A stretch of DNA of 64,000 bases from Paracoccaceae bacterium (lineage in GTDB: Bacteria; Pseudomonadota; Alphaproteobacteria; Rhodobacterales; Rhodobacteraceae). Positions 1-9,487 of this stretch are shown one piece after another. The DNA lies in assembly GCA_024742405.1 (NCBI GenBank), contig JANSYP010000003.1, positions 371,027 through 435,026 of the forward strand, in the 5' to 3' direction. Positions within the stretch are counted from its first letter, which is position 1. Every line of letters begins with the position of its first letter. The position numbers were made by a program, and so were the translations under genes. Under the pieces are notes generated by a model. That model saw nothing but the letters and a program-made list of their open reading frames with translations. It searched no databases and had not been told where the DNA came from.

Positions 1-717
1 TTCTCGTTCCAGTTGAACAAGAACATGACCAGCGGCGAAGGCGGTCTGCTCGTGACCGACGACGAGGCGCTCTATCGCCGGATCGTCGCGCTTCACGACC
101 TCGGATATCCCCGCAACCCGGAAGGGCGGCTCGATACGGCCGATCCGAGCTATCAGTTGTGGGGCAAGGGGGCGCGGATGTCGGAACTTGCCGGAGCGAT
201 GGCGCTGGCGCAGATGCGAAAGTTGCCAAAGATCACCGGCGCGATGCGGAAGGCGAAGTGGAGAATTCGGGAGGCCATTGAGGGATGCGCCGCCTTCACG
301 ATGCGCTCCATCATCGACCCTGCAGGCGATACCGGGCCGTTTCTGATCACAACATGGCCGTCCGCCGAGGCGGCATCCTATGCGGTGGAGGCGCTCAACG
401 CAGAGGGCATACGCGGACCCGAAGGAAGCCTGACCTGCGTGAGGATGCGCGATTTCGGCCTGCATTGGTACTTCAACATCTCGAGCCTGACCGAGAAGCG
501 CTCCAACAGCAGGGACGGGTTTCCCTGGACGCACCCGGCGAACGACTTTGCGGCCGCGTTCGACTATGGGCACGGGGCGCTTGCCAGGGCCGATGAGCTT
601 CATGCGCGCAGTGCTATTCTTTCGATCGCGTCAATCCTTGGGGATGAGGATGTCGCCGACATTGTGATGGCCTTCAAAAAGGTGGCCCGGGGCGTCGAGC
701 TTCGTTTCGGGGTCTAA
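1..717 (+). CDS. DegT/DnrJ/EryC1-type PLP aminotransferase, 5'-truncated by the window edge
   Basis: The reading frame is open from base 1, so the gene begins upstream and only its last ~238 codons are visible. The first residues, SFQLNKNMTSGEGG, match the PLP-lysine motif of the DegT/StrS sugar aminotransferase family; the lysine of NKN is the expected Schiff-base residue. The following GLLVTDDEALYRRI stretch also fits the family. These enzymes transaminate keto-sugars (or a keto-inositol in some antibiotic pathways) in the cytoplasm. The downstream GMC oxidoreductase and two sugar porters would suit a sugar context, but a ~400-bp gap separates them, so co-transcription is uncertain. The exact substrate cannot be read. 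Confidence 0.85.
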   Translation, partial: FSFQLNKNMTSGEGGLLVTDDEALYRRIVALHDLGYPRNPEGRLDTADPSYQLWGKGARMSELAGAMALAQMRKLPKITGAMRKAKWRIREAIEGCAAFTMRSIIDPAGDTGPFLITTWPSAEAASYAVEALNAEGIRGPEGSLTCVRMRDFGLHWYFNISSLTEKRSNSRDGFPWTHPANDFAAAFDYGHGALARADELHARSAILSIASILGDEDVADIVMAFKKVARGVELRFGV

Positions 718-1119
718 TGTTGGGATCCAAGACCGCACGCGCGGTTTTCCGAGCCAGGCATCGCCCATCTGTCGGCGGGCGATGAGCGGGCCTGGCGTCC
801 AATTCCGATGACCTGTGGATGTTGGTTGGGGAGGCCACGCCACAAGAAACCGGTTGGACCGGGAGAACGCGCCATCGGTCCAAAGGTTCGAGCGAGACGC
901 GGTGGGAGGGCACCGCGTCCAAAGGAACCGGCCACGCAATTCTACCCGCGAACATCCACGTGGCGTGGGTCTCGACCCCGGCATCCGCGCAGGTCCAACC
1001 GTTTTATATTTGTTGTCAATATCACTACATCACCGTAACTGGTTCTCGATACGCGACGAACTTTCTGTCGCTCGGACCCATCGTTACCTGACGGCTCATT
1101 TACGACAAGGAAGAAGTAA
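718..1119. other. Intergenic gap with one imperfect stem-loop
   Basis: I see no convincing gene here; open frames overlap on both strands without family resemblance. TTGGACCG at 854-861 is exactly complementary to CGGTCCAA at 875-882 and could form a hairpin, but no T-tract follows, so it is not a clear terminator. A purine-rich AAGGAAG at 1107-1113 is the ribosome binding site of the next gene. Confidence 0.4.
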
Positions 1120-2625
1120 GTGACTGATAATTCAGCACCATTACTGGCTCAAATCCTCTGCAGCAGTGTAAGAAGTGTCGCTCGGTCGCCGAGCCCCATC
1201 GATGTCGCAATTGTCGGCTCCGGTCCCGCGGGCATCACCAGCGCCATCGAGATTGCGAAGGCTGGGTACAGCGTAGTCATATTCGAAGCCGGGCCTTTCC
1301 TGCTGTCGGCCCATGTTGGATCCATGCCGTTTCGGTCGCGCGATGATCTGACGCCGAAGCTACACGAAATGGTGCGCTACAAGACCGCGTGGCTCGACCC
1401 GTCCGAGGTGTCCGACACCAAGCCGCCGATGCTGAGCAATGATGCCTGGTCGGTCGTGGGGGGGCGGTCGATTTTCTGGGGCGGGTGCACGCCGCGCTTC
1501 GCGTCGTGGGATTTCGACGACTGGCCCATTTCGGCCGAAGACATGGCGCCCTATTACCGGCGTGCCGAAAGACTCATGCACGTGTCGGGCAACTGCGAAA
1601 CGCGCCCGCCGTTTTTCCAGGGGGCCACCCAGGACCGCGTGCTGGCCAAGCTCCGCGGTGACGGGATTTCGGCGTCCCACGCCCGGCTCGGGCTGGATAC
1701 GCAGGTCCCGAAAAACGGGCATGTCCCGCGCGGATTCGACTGTGCCATCGATCGGCTGGTCCGCTCGGGGCTCTTGTCGAAGGACGTGACCCGCGAACGG
1801 ATCACGCTTGTGCCGAACGCCCCGGTGGACGAGGTGGTTGCCGAGGAGCGGGCACGCGGTCTGGTGGTCAGCGATCCAGCGATCGACCGACGCTACAAAA
1901 TCTCAGCACGCCATGTGGTGCTTGCGGGCGGCGCGGTTCAGTCGACCCGACTGGCACTGGCGTCCGGGCTGGATCGCCTGCACCCGTCGGTTGGGAACTA
2001 CATCGCCGATCACCTCTTCGTCCAAGGACTGTTCAAGCTGAAAGAGCCGCTCGACGCCCCGATCTATGCGTTTGTCGACCCGACCCCGGAACGCCCCTTC
2101 CATGTTCAGGTGCAGGGCCCATTCGACGAGACCTGGTATTCGCCCTATCACGCCACGGTCTGGCTCGATTGCGAACAGTCGGGATCCTACCTGTTGATAT
2201 ACTGCTTCGGCGTGGGCGAGCCGGCCGAGGATCACAAGCTTGTCCTGAGAGAAAGCTCGTCCGATGCACCGGGCGAGTTGGGCAACTACTATGTCCTCGC
2301 GGAGCGCACCGAAAAGGAACTCGCGACCCTGCAGGAAATGGAGGCGTTCTTGCCGGTTCTGGCGGACTCGATGGGAGCGGAATGCATTCGCTCGCAGGTC
2401 AATCCCGCCGGGGCTGCGCTTCACGAGATCGGCGGCCTGCGCATGGCGGCGAGCCCGCGGGACGGCGCGGTAGATCCAAGCGGGCATTTCCACGAAATCG
2501 AGAACTTGTCGGTTGCCGACGCCGCTGCATGGCCGTCGCAAGGGTCGGCGAATTCCTATCTGACGATTGTCGCGTGGTCGCTCTGCCATGCCGACGAAGT
2601 AATCAAGCGGTTGGGCCGGGCATGA
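1120..2625 (+). CDS. GMC-family FAD-dependent oxidoreductase
   Basis: Starts at GTG 1120 behind AAGGAAG; 501 residues. Residues ~25-55 carry an N-terminal Rossmann FAD motif (VAIVGSGPAGITSAIEIAKA, then an acidic residue after VVIF). The C-terminal ~70 residues have the GMC C-domain pattern: HEIGGLRM, then a segment ending VADAAAWPS and NSYLTIVAWSL, equivalent to the family His/Asn region. GMC enzymes oxidise alcohol or sugar hydroxyls. No twin-arginine or Sec signal is visible, so it is probably cytoplasmic. Its stop overlaps the start of the next gene (ATGA), implying translational coupling with a sugar porter and supporting a sugar or polyol substrate. The identity of that substrate is not visible. 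Confidence 0.88.
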   Translation: MTDNSAPLLAQILCSSVRSVARSPSPIDVAIVGSGPAGITSAIEIAKAGYSVVIFEAGPFLLSAHVGSMPFRSRDDLTPKLHEMVRYKTAWLDPSEVSDTKPPMLSNDAWSVVGGRSIFWGGCTPRFASWDFDDWPISAEDMAPYYRRAERLMHVSGNCETRPPFFQGATQDRVLAKLRGDGISASHARLGLDTQVPKNGHVPRGFDCAIDRLVRSGLLSKDVTRERITLVPNAPVDEVVAEERARGLVVSDPAIDRRYKISARHVVLAGGAVQSTRLALASGLDRLHPSVGNYIADHLFVQGLFKLKEPLDAPIYAFVDPTPERPFHVQVQGPFDETWYSPYHATVWLDCEQSGSYLLIYCFGVGEPAEDHKLVLRESSSDAPGELGNYYVLAERTEKELATLQEMEAFLPVLADSMGAECIRSQVNPAGAALHEIGGLRMAASPRDGAVDPSGHFHEIENLSVADAAAWPSQGSANSYLTIVAWSLCHADEVIKRLGRA

Positions 2626-3968
2626 CGCTCAGCCGCGCATTGATCAGCCTTGCCGCGCTTGCGGCGCTGTTTGGCTTTCTGTTCGGGTTCGACGAAGGGA
2701 TCATCGCCGGCGCACTCCCCTTCATCGAACAGACCTTCGAGGTAACGCCGGCGGCCGAAGGGTTCATGACGGCGGCGGTGCCACTTGGCGCCGTTCTCGG
2801 TGTCGTGCTCGCCGCCCGCTACTCCGACCAGTTCGGCCGGAGGCTTGTTCTGATGTCCTGCGCCGCGGTCTTTGTTGTCGGGTCGATCATGTCGGGACTT
2901 GCCAGTGGTGTGGTGTCCCTCACCATCGCGCGGCTGGTGCTTGGCATCGGGATCGGAATGTCGGCGCTGGCGGCGCCGATGTTTCTGGCCGAACTTGCGC
3001 CGGCAGCTGTGCGCGGAATGCTGGTCAGCGCTTTTCAACTCTTGATCACGATCGGGATCGTCGCGTCCTACGGGGTCAGCTTGGCCCTATCCCCGCTGGG
3101 GGACTGGCGATTGATGCTCGCCCTCGGCGCGATCCCCGCACTGATCGCGCTCGTCGGGATCGCGGTCAGCCCGGAGAGCCCCCGTTGGCTGGTGCTCCGG
3201 GGCCGCGACGAGGATGCGCAGCGGACGATCTCGACGCTTCAGCCGCGCCTCACCGACAGCGAAGTTGCGAGCAAGGTGCACGAGATCAGAGCGAGCCTGG
3301 AAGGGACGCCCAAAGCGCCACCCTGGTCGGCCTTCCTCGCGCCGAAGGTCCGGCCCGTCGTCGCATTCGCGATCACGCTCTTCCTGCTGCAGCAGCTTTC
3401 GGGCATCAACGCGGTCATCTACTACGCGCCGATCATCATGGCGGAGGCCGGAATGGAGGGGGTCTCGGCGCGGCTCGGTGCGACTGTCGGAATCGGTTTG
3501 CTGAATGTTGTGATGACCGTCGTCGCCATGATCCTCGTGGACCGGGTGGGGCGCAGACCCTTGCTGATCACCGGATTTGCCGGTGCGGCGGTGTCATTGG
3601 CCATCATCACCTTCGCCTTCGCCACGCCGACCGATGATGCCGGTTTGGCGCTTGCCGGAATTCTGCTCTATGTGGCGTTCTTTGCTGTCGCGCTCGGTCC
3701 GCTGCCATGGCTCTACATGGCCGAGCTTTTCCCGATGCGGCTGAAAACGCGCGGCATTGCCCTGGCCTCGACGGCGAACTGGAGCATGAACTTCCTCGTC
3801 GTGTTCCTGTTCCCGGTGGTCCTCAGCGCGGTCGGAGCGTCCGCGGCATTCGCGATCTTCGCCGCCTGTTGCGCCTTCGGCTTTTTCTACGCGCTGAAAT
3901 ATGCACCGGAAACAAACGGCGTGTCGCTCGAGGCCATGGAGCATGAGCTGGCAGAAGATGCCGCCTGA
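2622..3968 (+). CDS. MFS transporter, sugar porter family
   Basis: 448 residues from ATG 2622, which overlaps the stop of the GMC gene by 4 bases. Typical sugar-porter motifs are all present: FGFDEGIIAGALPFI in helix 1, RYSDQFGRR in loop 2-3, PESPRWLVLRGR after helix 6, QQLSGINAVIYYAP in helix 7, DRVGRRPL in loop 8-9 and PETNGVSLEAME after helix 12. Twelve hydrophobic segments fit the fold. It should be an inner-membrane proton-coupled or facilitated carrier for a monosaccharide or polyol. It is followed directly by a second carrier of the same family, an unusual tandem. Confidence 0.92.
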   Translation: MTLSRALISLAALAALFGFLFGFDEGIIAGALPFIEQTFEVTPAAEGFMTAAVPLGAVLGVVLAARYSDQFGRRLVLMSCAAVFVVGSIMSGLASGVVSLTIARLVLGIGIGMSALAAPMFLAELAPAAVRGMLVSAFQLLITIGIVASYGVSLALSPLGDWRLMLALGAIPALIALVGIAVSPESPRWLVLRGRDEDAQRTISTLQPRLTDSEVASKVHEIRASLEGTPKAPPWSAFLAPKVRPVVAFAITLFLLQQLSGINAVIYYAPIIMAEAGMEGVSARLGATVGIGLLNVVMTVVAMILVDRVGRRPLLITGFAGAAVSLAIITFAFATPTDDAGLALAGILLYVAFFAVALGPLPWLYMAELFPMRLKTRGIALASTANWSMNFLVVFLFPVVLSAVGASAAFAIFAACCAFGFFYALKYAPETNGVSLEAMEHELAEDAA

Positions 3969-5346
3969 CAAAGCTCCGGTCCCATCTGGATCTGCCTGGC
4001 GGGGCCTTTTGCGGGCCGGCAGCGTTTCGATCTGCTTCGGGTTGGTGTTCGGGTTTTCCACCGCGATCATCGCCGGCGTGCTCGACGATGTAGCTAAGGC
4101 CTATGCGCTCGGTACGGCCGCCACCGAAACCATGGTCGCGGCGCTCGTCTTCAGCGCATTCCTGGGCGCGATCGCCGCAAGCCCGGTCACCAGCTATCTC
4201 GGGCGACGGGCGGGTCTGGGCCTGGCCTCGCTGCTCGTTCTCGGGGGCTACACCGTCATCCTGTTCGAGCCTGATGCGCGTCTGTTCATGGCCGCGCGGA
4301 TTGCGATAGGCTTTGCGGTGGGTTTGTCGTCTATGGCCGCACCGATGTATGCCGGCGAGGCGTCGCCAACCCGCTATCGAGGGGCGATCGTGTCCATGTT
4401 TCAGCTTGCGGTCACGCTCGGCATCCTTGCCGCCTACGCGTTGCCACTCTTCTTCTTCGGCACGCTGGCATGGTTTCAGATCATCGGCACCGGCGTCGTG
4501 ATCGGCGGTGCAGCCCTTGTCGTGACGCTGGTTGTCCCGGAAAGCCCGCGATGGCTGCTCGCCCGGGGAAAACCCGTGCAGGCCAAGAAGGCGGCGAGGG
4601 TTCTGGGTCTGTCCGCCGTCGACCTGCCGAGCGCGCCAAAGCGGCCACGCACAGCGGGTCCCCGCACACTCTTTCAGGGTGCGATCCCGATGGTGCTGGT
4701 GCTGTGCGGGAGCCTGTTCGTGCTGCAAAACCTCTCCGGCATCGACGCCTTCCTGTATTATGCGCCACGCGTGTTCGAAGGCCTTGGTTTCGACAAGGGG
4801 GTGGCTGCATTGACGGCGACCTTCGCGCTTGGCGCGATCAACGTCGTGTCCACCCTGATTGCGATCCGTCTGATGGACCGGCTGGGCCGCCGCCCGCTCA
4901 TCGTCGTCGGATCTGCGGTCATGACGCTAGGGCTGCTCAGCGTTGTAGGCGCGCAGGTGACGGGAAGTGCGACGCTCGGGCTCGTGGGACTGTGCATCTA
5001 CATCGCTGCCTTTGCCGCGAGCCTCGGGCCTATTCCCTACGTGATGATGTCGGAGCTTTTCCCGACGCGTATCCGGGAACCCGGTATCGCTGCGGCGTCC
5101 GCCACCTCGTGGCTGTTCAACGGAGGTGTCGCATTCTTCTTTCTCAGTGCGGTCGAAAGCTTCGGAACCGTGACGGTGTTTCTGTTCTTTGCCGGAATCT
5201 GCTTTCTGTCATTGATCATCGGTATCCTTTTCGTGCCCGAAACGAAGGGCGTTCCACTCGAAGATATCGAAGAGAACGTCCTGCAGGGCATCGGTCTCCG
5301 CGATCTCGGGACGCACCGCCGCACCTTTGCGCCTCAAAAGGTTTAA
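3958..5346 (+). CDS. MFS transporter, sugar porter family (second copy)
   Basis: The start is placed at ATG 3958, overlapping the preceding carrier's stop by 11 bases; an alternative in-frame ATG lies at 3943. About 462 residues and 12 transmembrane segments. Family motifs include YLGRRAG, PESPRWLLARGK, LQNLSGIDAFLYYAP, DRLGRRPL, SELFPTRIREPG and VPETKGVPLEDIEE. It is clearly homologous to the upstream carrier but diverged (helix 1 reads FGFSTAIIAGVLDDV, lacking the usual Asp-Gln pattern). The pair may take two related sugars or form an exchange system, which is inference. No regulator adjoins it. Confidence 0.88.
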   Translation: MPPDKAPVPSGSAWRGLLRAGSVSICFGLVFGFSTAIIAGVLDDVAKAYALGTAATETMVAALVFSAFLGAIAASPVTSYLGRRAGLGLASLLVLGGYTVILFEPDARLFMAARIAIGFAVGLSSMAAPMYAGEASPTRYRGAIVSMFQLAVTLGILAAYALPLFFFGTLAWFQIIGTGVVIGGAALVVTLVVPESPRWLLARGKPVQAKKAARVLGLSAVDLPSAPKRPRTAGPRTLFQGAIPMVLVLCGSLFVLQNLSGIDAFLYYAPRVFEGLGFDKGVAALTATFALGAINVVSTLIAIRLMDRLGRRPLIVVGSAVMTLGLLSVVGAQVTGSATLGLVGLCIYIAAFAASLGPIPYVMMSELFPTRIREPGIAAASATSWLFNGGVAFFFLSAVESFGTVTVFLFFAGICFLSLIIGILFVPETKGVPLEDIEENVLQGIGLRDLGTHRRTFAPQKV

Positions 5347-6376
5347 GAGCGGGCGGGCCCGTCGGTGCCGCTCGGTCTCCTTCTGAGGGCGCTTCAACTC
5401 CTTGAGCAGCCCGGTGCCCATGCCGCCTTACTTCCTTCGCCACCTTTAGTAGGTTTGCTCCGTCACGCGGATCTCACGGATCGCACCAACCCTCGTGCTC
5501 TGATCGCTGAAAACTGGATCGTTTGCAGCCGGGGTTTTCCGATAGATTTCCCTGGCTGGGACAGCCGCGGAATCGCATGAAAGCAGCGATGTTCACTAAG
5601 GCGCAGAAGGCGTTCGTCCCGAAGCGGGGCGAGCAGGGAGCGCCGGTCACTGACGTTTGTCGGTAGGCCGGGATCAGCCAGGCGACGTGCTTCAGCGGAA
5701 AGAAACAGTATGGCGGGTTGCTGCCGGACGAGATGCATCAGCTGAAAGCGCTCGAGGATGGGGGTACCCCTCCGAAGAAGATCCTAGCGGATGTGACGCT
5801 CGACCGTGAGATGTTGCGGGACGTCATTCGCCGAGAGCTCTGAAGCCTGGCCGTTTGCGCGAGATCGTCACCGGGTCCTTGGCACCCGAGTTTGCGTAAT
5901 AGTGCTCCAGTTGCCGACGCAACCTCTGCGCATCGACGCGAACCATGTATTCCGGGTCGCCCGTGCCCCCGGAGCGCCGACCACAACGTGATGCGCAACG
6001 GTCTTGCCAGGGATGTCGTCACCGCGGCTGCCGATCTCTTCATCGATCACGAAGTACAGGAACGCGCAAAGGCGGCCACCGCCTTCGACGCCAGGTGTCT
6101 CCAGAACCCTTCTGAGCGCTTACCTGAGCAATTCAGGGTGTCGGGCAGTAATCGCTGCTGCGACCGCCATGGTCGTACAACCATCCGTGACCAGTGCTCA
6201 TTCTGATGTCTTTCACAAAGTGAGGCACCCCTCAGAAACTGGCAGTCATTTGCGTGATCGTGGTCAAACAAGTATGGTTACCAGGCGCAGGGAACTAATC
6301 CCATCGACCAAGACACTGCGATACGCGGGGCGGCCGAAAAGGGATCTGTGCAACCCAACGTGGAGGGACATGGGAC
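5347..6376. other. 1-kb gap holding an IS3 orfA relic and otherwise unassigned DNA
   Basis: Apart from the transposase relic at 5577-5843, I found no supported gene. Short open frames at 5892-6206 and 6004-6594 lack family features and overlap the start of the next gene. A strong ribosome binding site (GGAGGGA at 6362-6368) precedes the gene at 6377. Confidence 0.4.
5577..5843 (+). pseudogene. IS3-family transposase OrfA relic
   Basis: Translating from ATG 5577 gives MKAAMFTKAQKAFVPK, then VTDVCR, a TAG at 5664-5666, then AGISQATCFSGKKQYGGLL, DEMHQLKALED and LTLDREM-like DVTLDREMLRDVIRREL before TGA at 5841-5843. This is the canonical IS3-family OrfA layout: helix-turn-helix followed by a leucine-zipper-like tail. 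The in-frame stop and substitutions in the zipper (GGTPP) show it is dead. No OrfB integrase core follows, so the rest of the element is lost. Confidence 0.85.
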
Positions 6377-7702
6377 ATGATAAATCAAGCGAGCGCGTTC
6401 AAGCGTGCGGCCTGTCCTTTGGCGGCTGTAGCCCTAGGCGCATGGGTCGTTGCTCCGGGGACGTCTACAGGCCCCAGCGGCCTGGTGTTCGTCAATGCAG
6501 CCTACGCACAGGAGGCCGAGGTCTCGCCGACGATGGTACGCGACCGTCCGCGCGACACCTATTATCCCAATACCGAGGACCTCGCGCCCGATGAAATGCG
6601 AGTCATCGCCTGTGGCACCGGAATGCCGACAACGCGCGCGGCGCAGGCGGCAGCTTGTTTTCTCGTGGAACTCGGGAACGGTGACAAGTTCCTGTTCGAC
6701 ATCGGCTCGGGGTCGGCCGAAAGGATTTCATCGTTGCAGATTCCCTACAACTATCTCGACAAGGTCTTCATCGGGCACCTGCACACCGACCATTTCGGCG
6801 CCCTCCACGACCTGTTCATCGGCGGGGCCCTGATGGGGCGGAACATCCCGCTTCGCGTGTGGGGCCCCAGTGGTCCAGCCGAGGAACTTGGAACGGCCTA
6901 TGCGCTTGAACACATGCAGAAGATGCTCACGTGGGACCTCGCAGGCCGGGTCGGGAATGTCGATTTCGGCGGCTATTCCATGGAAGTGACGGAGTTTGAC
7001 TACAAGCTCGAAAACGAGATCATCTACGAAGACAACGGTGTCGTCATCCGCACCTTCCCGGCCATCCATTCGATCGACGGGTCGGTCAGCTATGCATTGG
7101 AGTGGAATGATCTGAAGTTTGTCTTCAGCTCGGACACCTACCCCAACAAGTGGTTCATTGAATATGCAAAGGATGCCGATCTGGCGATCCATGAATGCTT
7201 CGTCGCTGTGCCGGATCTGGTCAGCAAGATGCGCTTCACGCCGGAATCGGCACTTCTCGTCGGAACGCAGGTCCACACGGCGCCGGAAGCCTTCGGCAAG
7301 GTCATGAGCGAGATCCAACCCCGGCTGGCCGTGGCCTATCACTTCTTCAACGATTTCGACACGTCCACCTCCGTCTACGAACGGATCAGGTCGACATATG
7401 ATGGCCCGCTCAGCCTTGCCGACGACTTTATGGTGTGGAACATCACCAAGGACGAGATCACCGTCCGCATGGCCGTGACGGAGGAGCGCACATGGTCGCC
7501 GCCGCTGGCCAGCCCAGCCAAAGCGCCCGGCGAGAACGACAAGCTTGACTACGCCGAGGGCATCGGTCTGCCAGCGGATGTGATGGAGTTCTCCGACTTC
7601 ACCAAGGAAGGCTTCTGGGACGTCGACGATGTTCTGCGCCCGATCTTCGAAGACGCTAGTGAAACGCTCGGGCGGGAATTTCCCTATCCGGGCGACCAGT
7701 AG
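6377..7702 (+). CDS. Exported metallo-beta-lactamase-fold hydrolase
   Basis: 441 residues with a Sec-type signal peptide (hydrophobic stretch to about residue 48, ending NAAYAQEA). The MBL zinc motif HLHTDH is at residues 134-139. Further metal-ligand candidates are AIHSIDGSVSYAL, the SSDTYPNKW segment (Asp) and the C-terminal VAYHFFND. FKVLFDIGSG-like FLFDIGSGSAERI and CGTGMP fit the ribonuclease-Z-like branch. Length and the IPYNYLDKVFIGHLHTDHFG context resemble proteins annotated as GntH-type MBL hydrolases, but no guanitoxin genes are nearby, so no pathway is claimed. It probably acts in the periplasm. The following two genes, on the same strand, are membrane-associated. Confidence 0.88.
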   Translation: MINQASAFKRAACPLAAVALGAWVVAPGTSTGPSGLVFVNAAYAQEAEVSPTMVRDRPRDTYYPNTEDLAPDEMRVIACGTGMPTTRAAQAAACFLVELGNGDKFLFDIGSGSAERISSLQIPYNYLDKVFIGHLHTDHFGALHDLFIGGALMGRNIPLRVWGPSGPAEELGTAYALEHMQKMLTWDLAGRVGNVDFGGYSMEVTEFDYKLENEIIYEDNGVVIRTFPAIHSIDGSVSYALEWNDLKFVFSSDTYPNKWFIEYAKDADLAIHECFVAVPDLVSKMRFTPESALLVGTQVHTAPEAFGKVMSEIQPRLAVAYHFFNDFDTSTSVYERIRSTYDGPLSLADDFMVWNITKDEITVRMAVTEERTWSPPLASPAKAPGENDKLDYAEGIGLPADVMEFSDFTKEGFWDVDDVLRPIFEDASETLGREFPYPGDQ

Positions 7703-7710
7703 GGCACGTA

Positions 7711-7744
7711 CCGCCCCCCGGCACGAAAACGTGCCGAGGGGCGG
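7711..7744 (+). terminator. Strong GC-rich hairpin between MBL gene and next gene
   Basis: CCGCCCC at the left pairs with GGGGCGG at the right, and an inner GGCACG pairs with CGTGCC around an AAAA tetraloop. It lies 9 bases after the MBL gene's stop and 22 bases before the next start. No U-tract follows, so it may act as an attenuator or mRNA-stabilising stem rather than a full terminator. Confidence 0.55.
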
Positions 7745-7765
7745 TTCCTGGCGCAAGCTGGTAGC

Positions 7766-9466
7766 ATGATGTGGACGTACCGCGCCTTGTCCGTTCTTGT
7801 TGTCCTGGTGTTGGCCGCAAGTTTTGCGCGCGCGGATCTCGTGTCTCCCTATGGCGGCGAAACGGCTCCTAACTTTGTAGAGTTGATTGTGCTGGAGGAT
7901 CGCGTCCGCGTCGTGCTGGAGATCGACCGCGCGGACTTTCCCTACTTCGTTGCTCCGGAGGACGACGCTGGCACCGGCCTTGCCGCGCGCACGGGCCGGA
8001 CCCTGCGTGTTGAGGCAGACGGGACGCCCCTTGAGCCAGTGACACGCACGGTGGACCTGCGCCCGCGAAAGCAGCGCCAGACCGCCGCGACCTCATTTGT
8101 CGCCCCCCGGCCGCGCAGCGCCGAAGTGATCTATGCCGAACTTGAGTTCCACTTCGAGGGACGGCCTGAAAGGATTGCCTTCACGCCACCACTCGACAAG
8201 GACAGCCGACCGGTCGCCTCGATCGGCGTTCTTGCCCAGCATATGGGCGTCCGCGTGACGGATTACAGGTATCTTTCACAACGCGAGATTATGCGGCTCG
8301 ATTGGGACGACCCTTGGTTCACCCGCTTCGACAACCCCAACCTCACTCGCCATCACGCTTCTCCGCTGATGTCCTTCGTTTCGGTCGAGCCGCGCGAGGT
8401 GCGCCATGAACTGATCTTGAGGCTGGCAGATCTCGAAAGCTGGGTCGACCTGCCGCTCGACGGCGCTAGCGAGATAGGCGAGGCCGAAATGGCCATCGTG
8501 ACGGACGCTGCCACGGAGTTCCTCAGGGCTCGGAACCCGCTGTCGGTCGACGGCATCGCGCAAGAGCCTTTCGAGCTTCGCATCTCACGCATCGCTGTGG
8601 GCGTCGAGGGGCTGCGGGTGCTTCCCGAAGACGCGGTGACACCGCGCCGTACGACGCTGTTGGGAGCGATCTTGTCCTATCCGCAGACGTCACTTGCGGA
8701 CGAAGTGGCGATGACCTGGGGTCTCTTCCCCAAGACCTTGTCGACTATTCCGGTGACCCTGACCGATCCCGCTGGTGGAGTTCCGGCGCAGGTCCGGGTG
8801 GACGATGCGACCGTGGTCTGGACCAACCACCTAACCTCCTGGCATGAGCCCGTGACGAAACCCGTCACTTTGCCTCGGGATTCGCCTCTTCGCCTGCCGC
8901 TGCTGTCCGGCGCATTTGCGCTCGGCGGCATCCTGTTGGCTGCGACAGCCTTGCGCGCACCTGGTAAGCGTCGCCGGCTTGCAGCAGCCGCGGTGGCGCT
9001 GGCGCTCGCTGCTGCGGCCTCGCCCGTTACCTTGGGACTGCGCCAGCCTCCGTCGTCGGTTCTCAACGAGGAGTCTGCCGGGATCGTGATGTCCGGCCTG
9101 ATCGAGAATGCCGGGGTCGCGATGCTCGAGACGCGCGAAACGGCTTTCGAGACGTCGCTTGCGCCCTTTGTCGAGGACGGTCAGCGCGATGCCGTCGGCC
9201 GCGAGATCTTGCGCGGCCTGACCGTGACGCTTCCGTCGGGCGCCCGGGGACGCGTCGAGAAGATTGAGGACCTTGTCATCGAAGACATCCGCCCCGCCTC
9301 CGAGGCTGGCGGTCAGGCGGTTCTTGCACATTGGACTGCCACGATGACGGGCGGCCATTGGGGACACCTGCATCGAAGGAAGGTGACCTATCGCGCCTTG
9401 GCCGAGATCGTCCCGCAGGATGGAACCTGGATGCTGTCAGGCTTGACCGTGCTCCGCGCCCAATAG
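7766..9466 (+). CDS. Secreted/membrane-anchored protein of unknown function, HupE-associated
   Basis: 566 residues. There is an N-terminal signal peptide (about residues 1-24, ending SFARADL). A ~350-residue extracytoplasmic region follows, with alternating beta-like pattern. One or two hydrophobic segments lie around residues 372-422 (LPLLSGAFALGGILLAATAL and AAAAVALALAAAASPV), separated by a basic loop, and a ~140-residue C-terminal domain comes after. I do not recognise a catalytic motif. It sits 22 bases upstream of the HupE/UreJ-family gene, whose N-terminal domain is also extracytoplasmic, so the two may form a membrane complex. ATG 7766 is chosen because the signal peptide begins there; the ribosome binding site is weak. 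Confidence 0.7.
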   Translation: MMWTYRALSVLVVLVLAASFARADLVSPYGGETAPNFVELIVLEDRVRVVLEIDRADFPYFVAPEDDAGTGLAARTGRTLRVEADGTPLEPVTRTVDLRPRKQRQTAATSFVAPRPRSAEVIYAELEFHFEGRPERIAFTPPLDKDSRPVASIGVLAQHMGVRVTDYRYLSQREIMRLDWDDPWFTRFDNPNLTRHHASPLMSFVSVEPREVRHELILRLADLESWVDLPLDGASEIGEAEMAIVTDAATEFLRARNPLSVDGIAQEPFELRISRIAVGVEGLRVLPEDAVTPRRTTLLGAILSYPQTSLADEVAMTWGLFPKTLSTIPVTLTDPAGGVPAQVRVDDATVVWTNHLTSWHEPVTKPVTLPRDSPLRLPLLSGAFALGGILLAATALRAPGKRRRLAAAAVALALAAAASPVTLGLRQPPSSVLNEESAGIVMSGLIENAGVAMLETRETAFETSLAPFVEDGQRDAVGREILRGLTVTLPSGARGRVEKIEDLVIEDIRPASEAGGQAVLAHWTATMTGGHWGHLHRRKVTYRALAEIVPQDGTWMLSGLTVLRAQ

Positions 9467-9487
9467 ACTGATCGTAGGATCCGACCC

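Noticed and set aside
854..882. GCCATCGGTCCAA-like core near 871-883 resembling the palindromic-element centre
   Set aside because: The flanks do not form the expected 10-12-base arms; only the shorter TTGGACCG/CGGTCCAA pairing exists. Probably chance.
5868..6206. Possible OrfB remainder after the IS3 OrfA relic
   Set aside because: No DDE or integrase motifs recognised in any frame; left unassigned.
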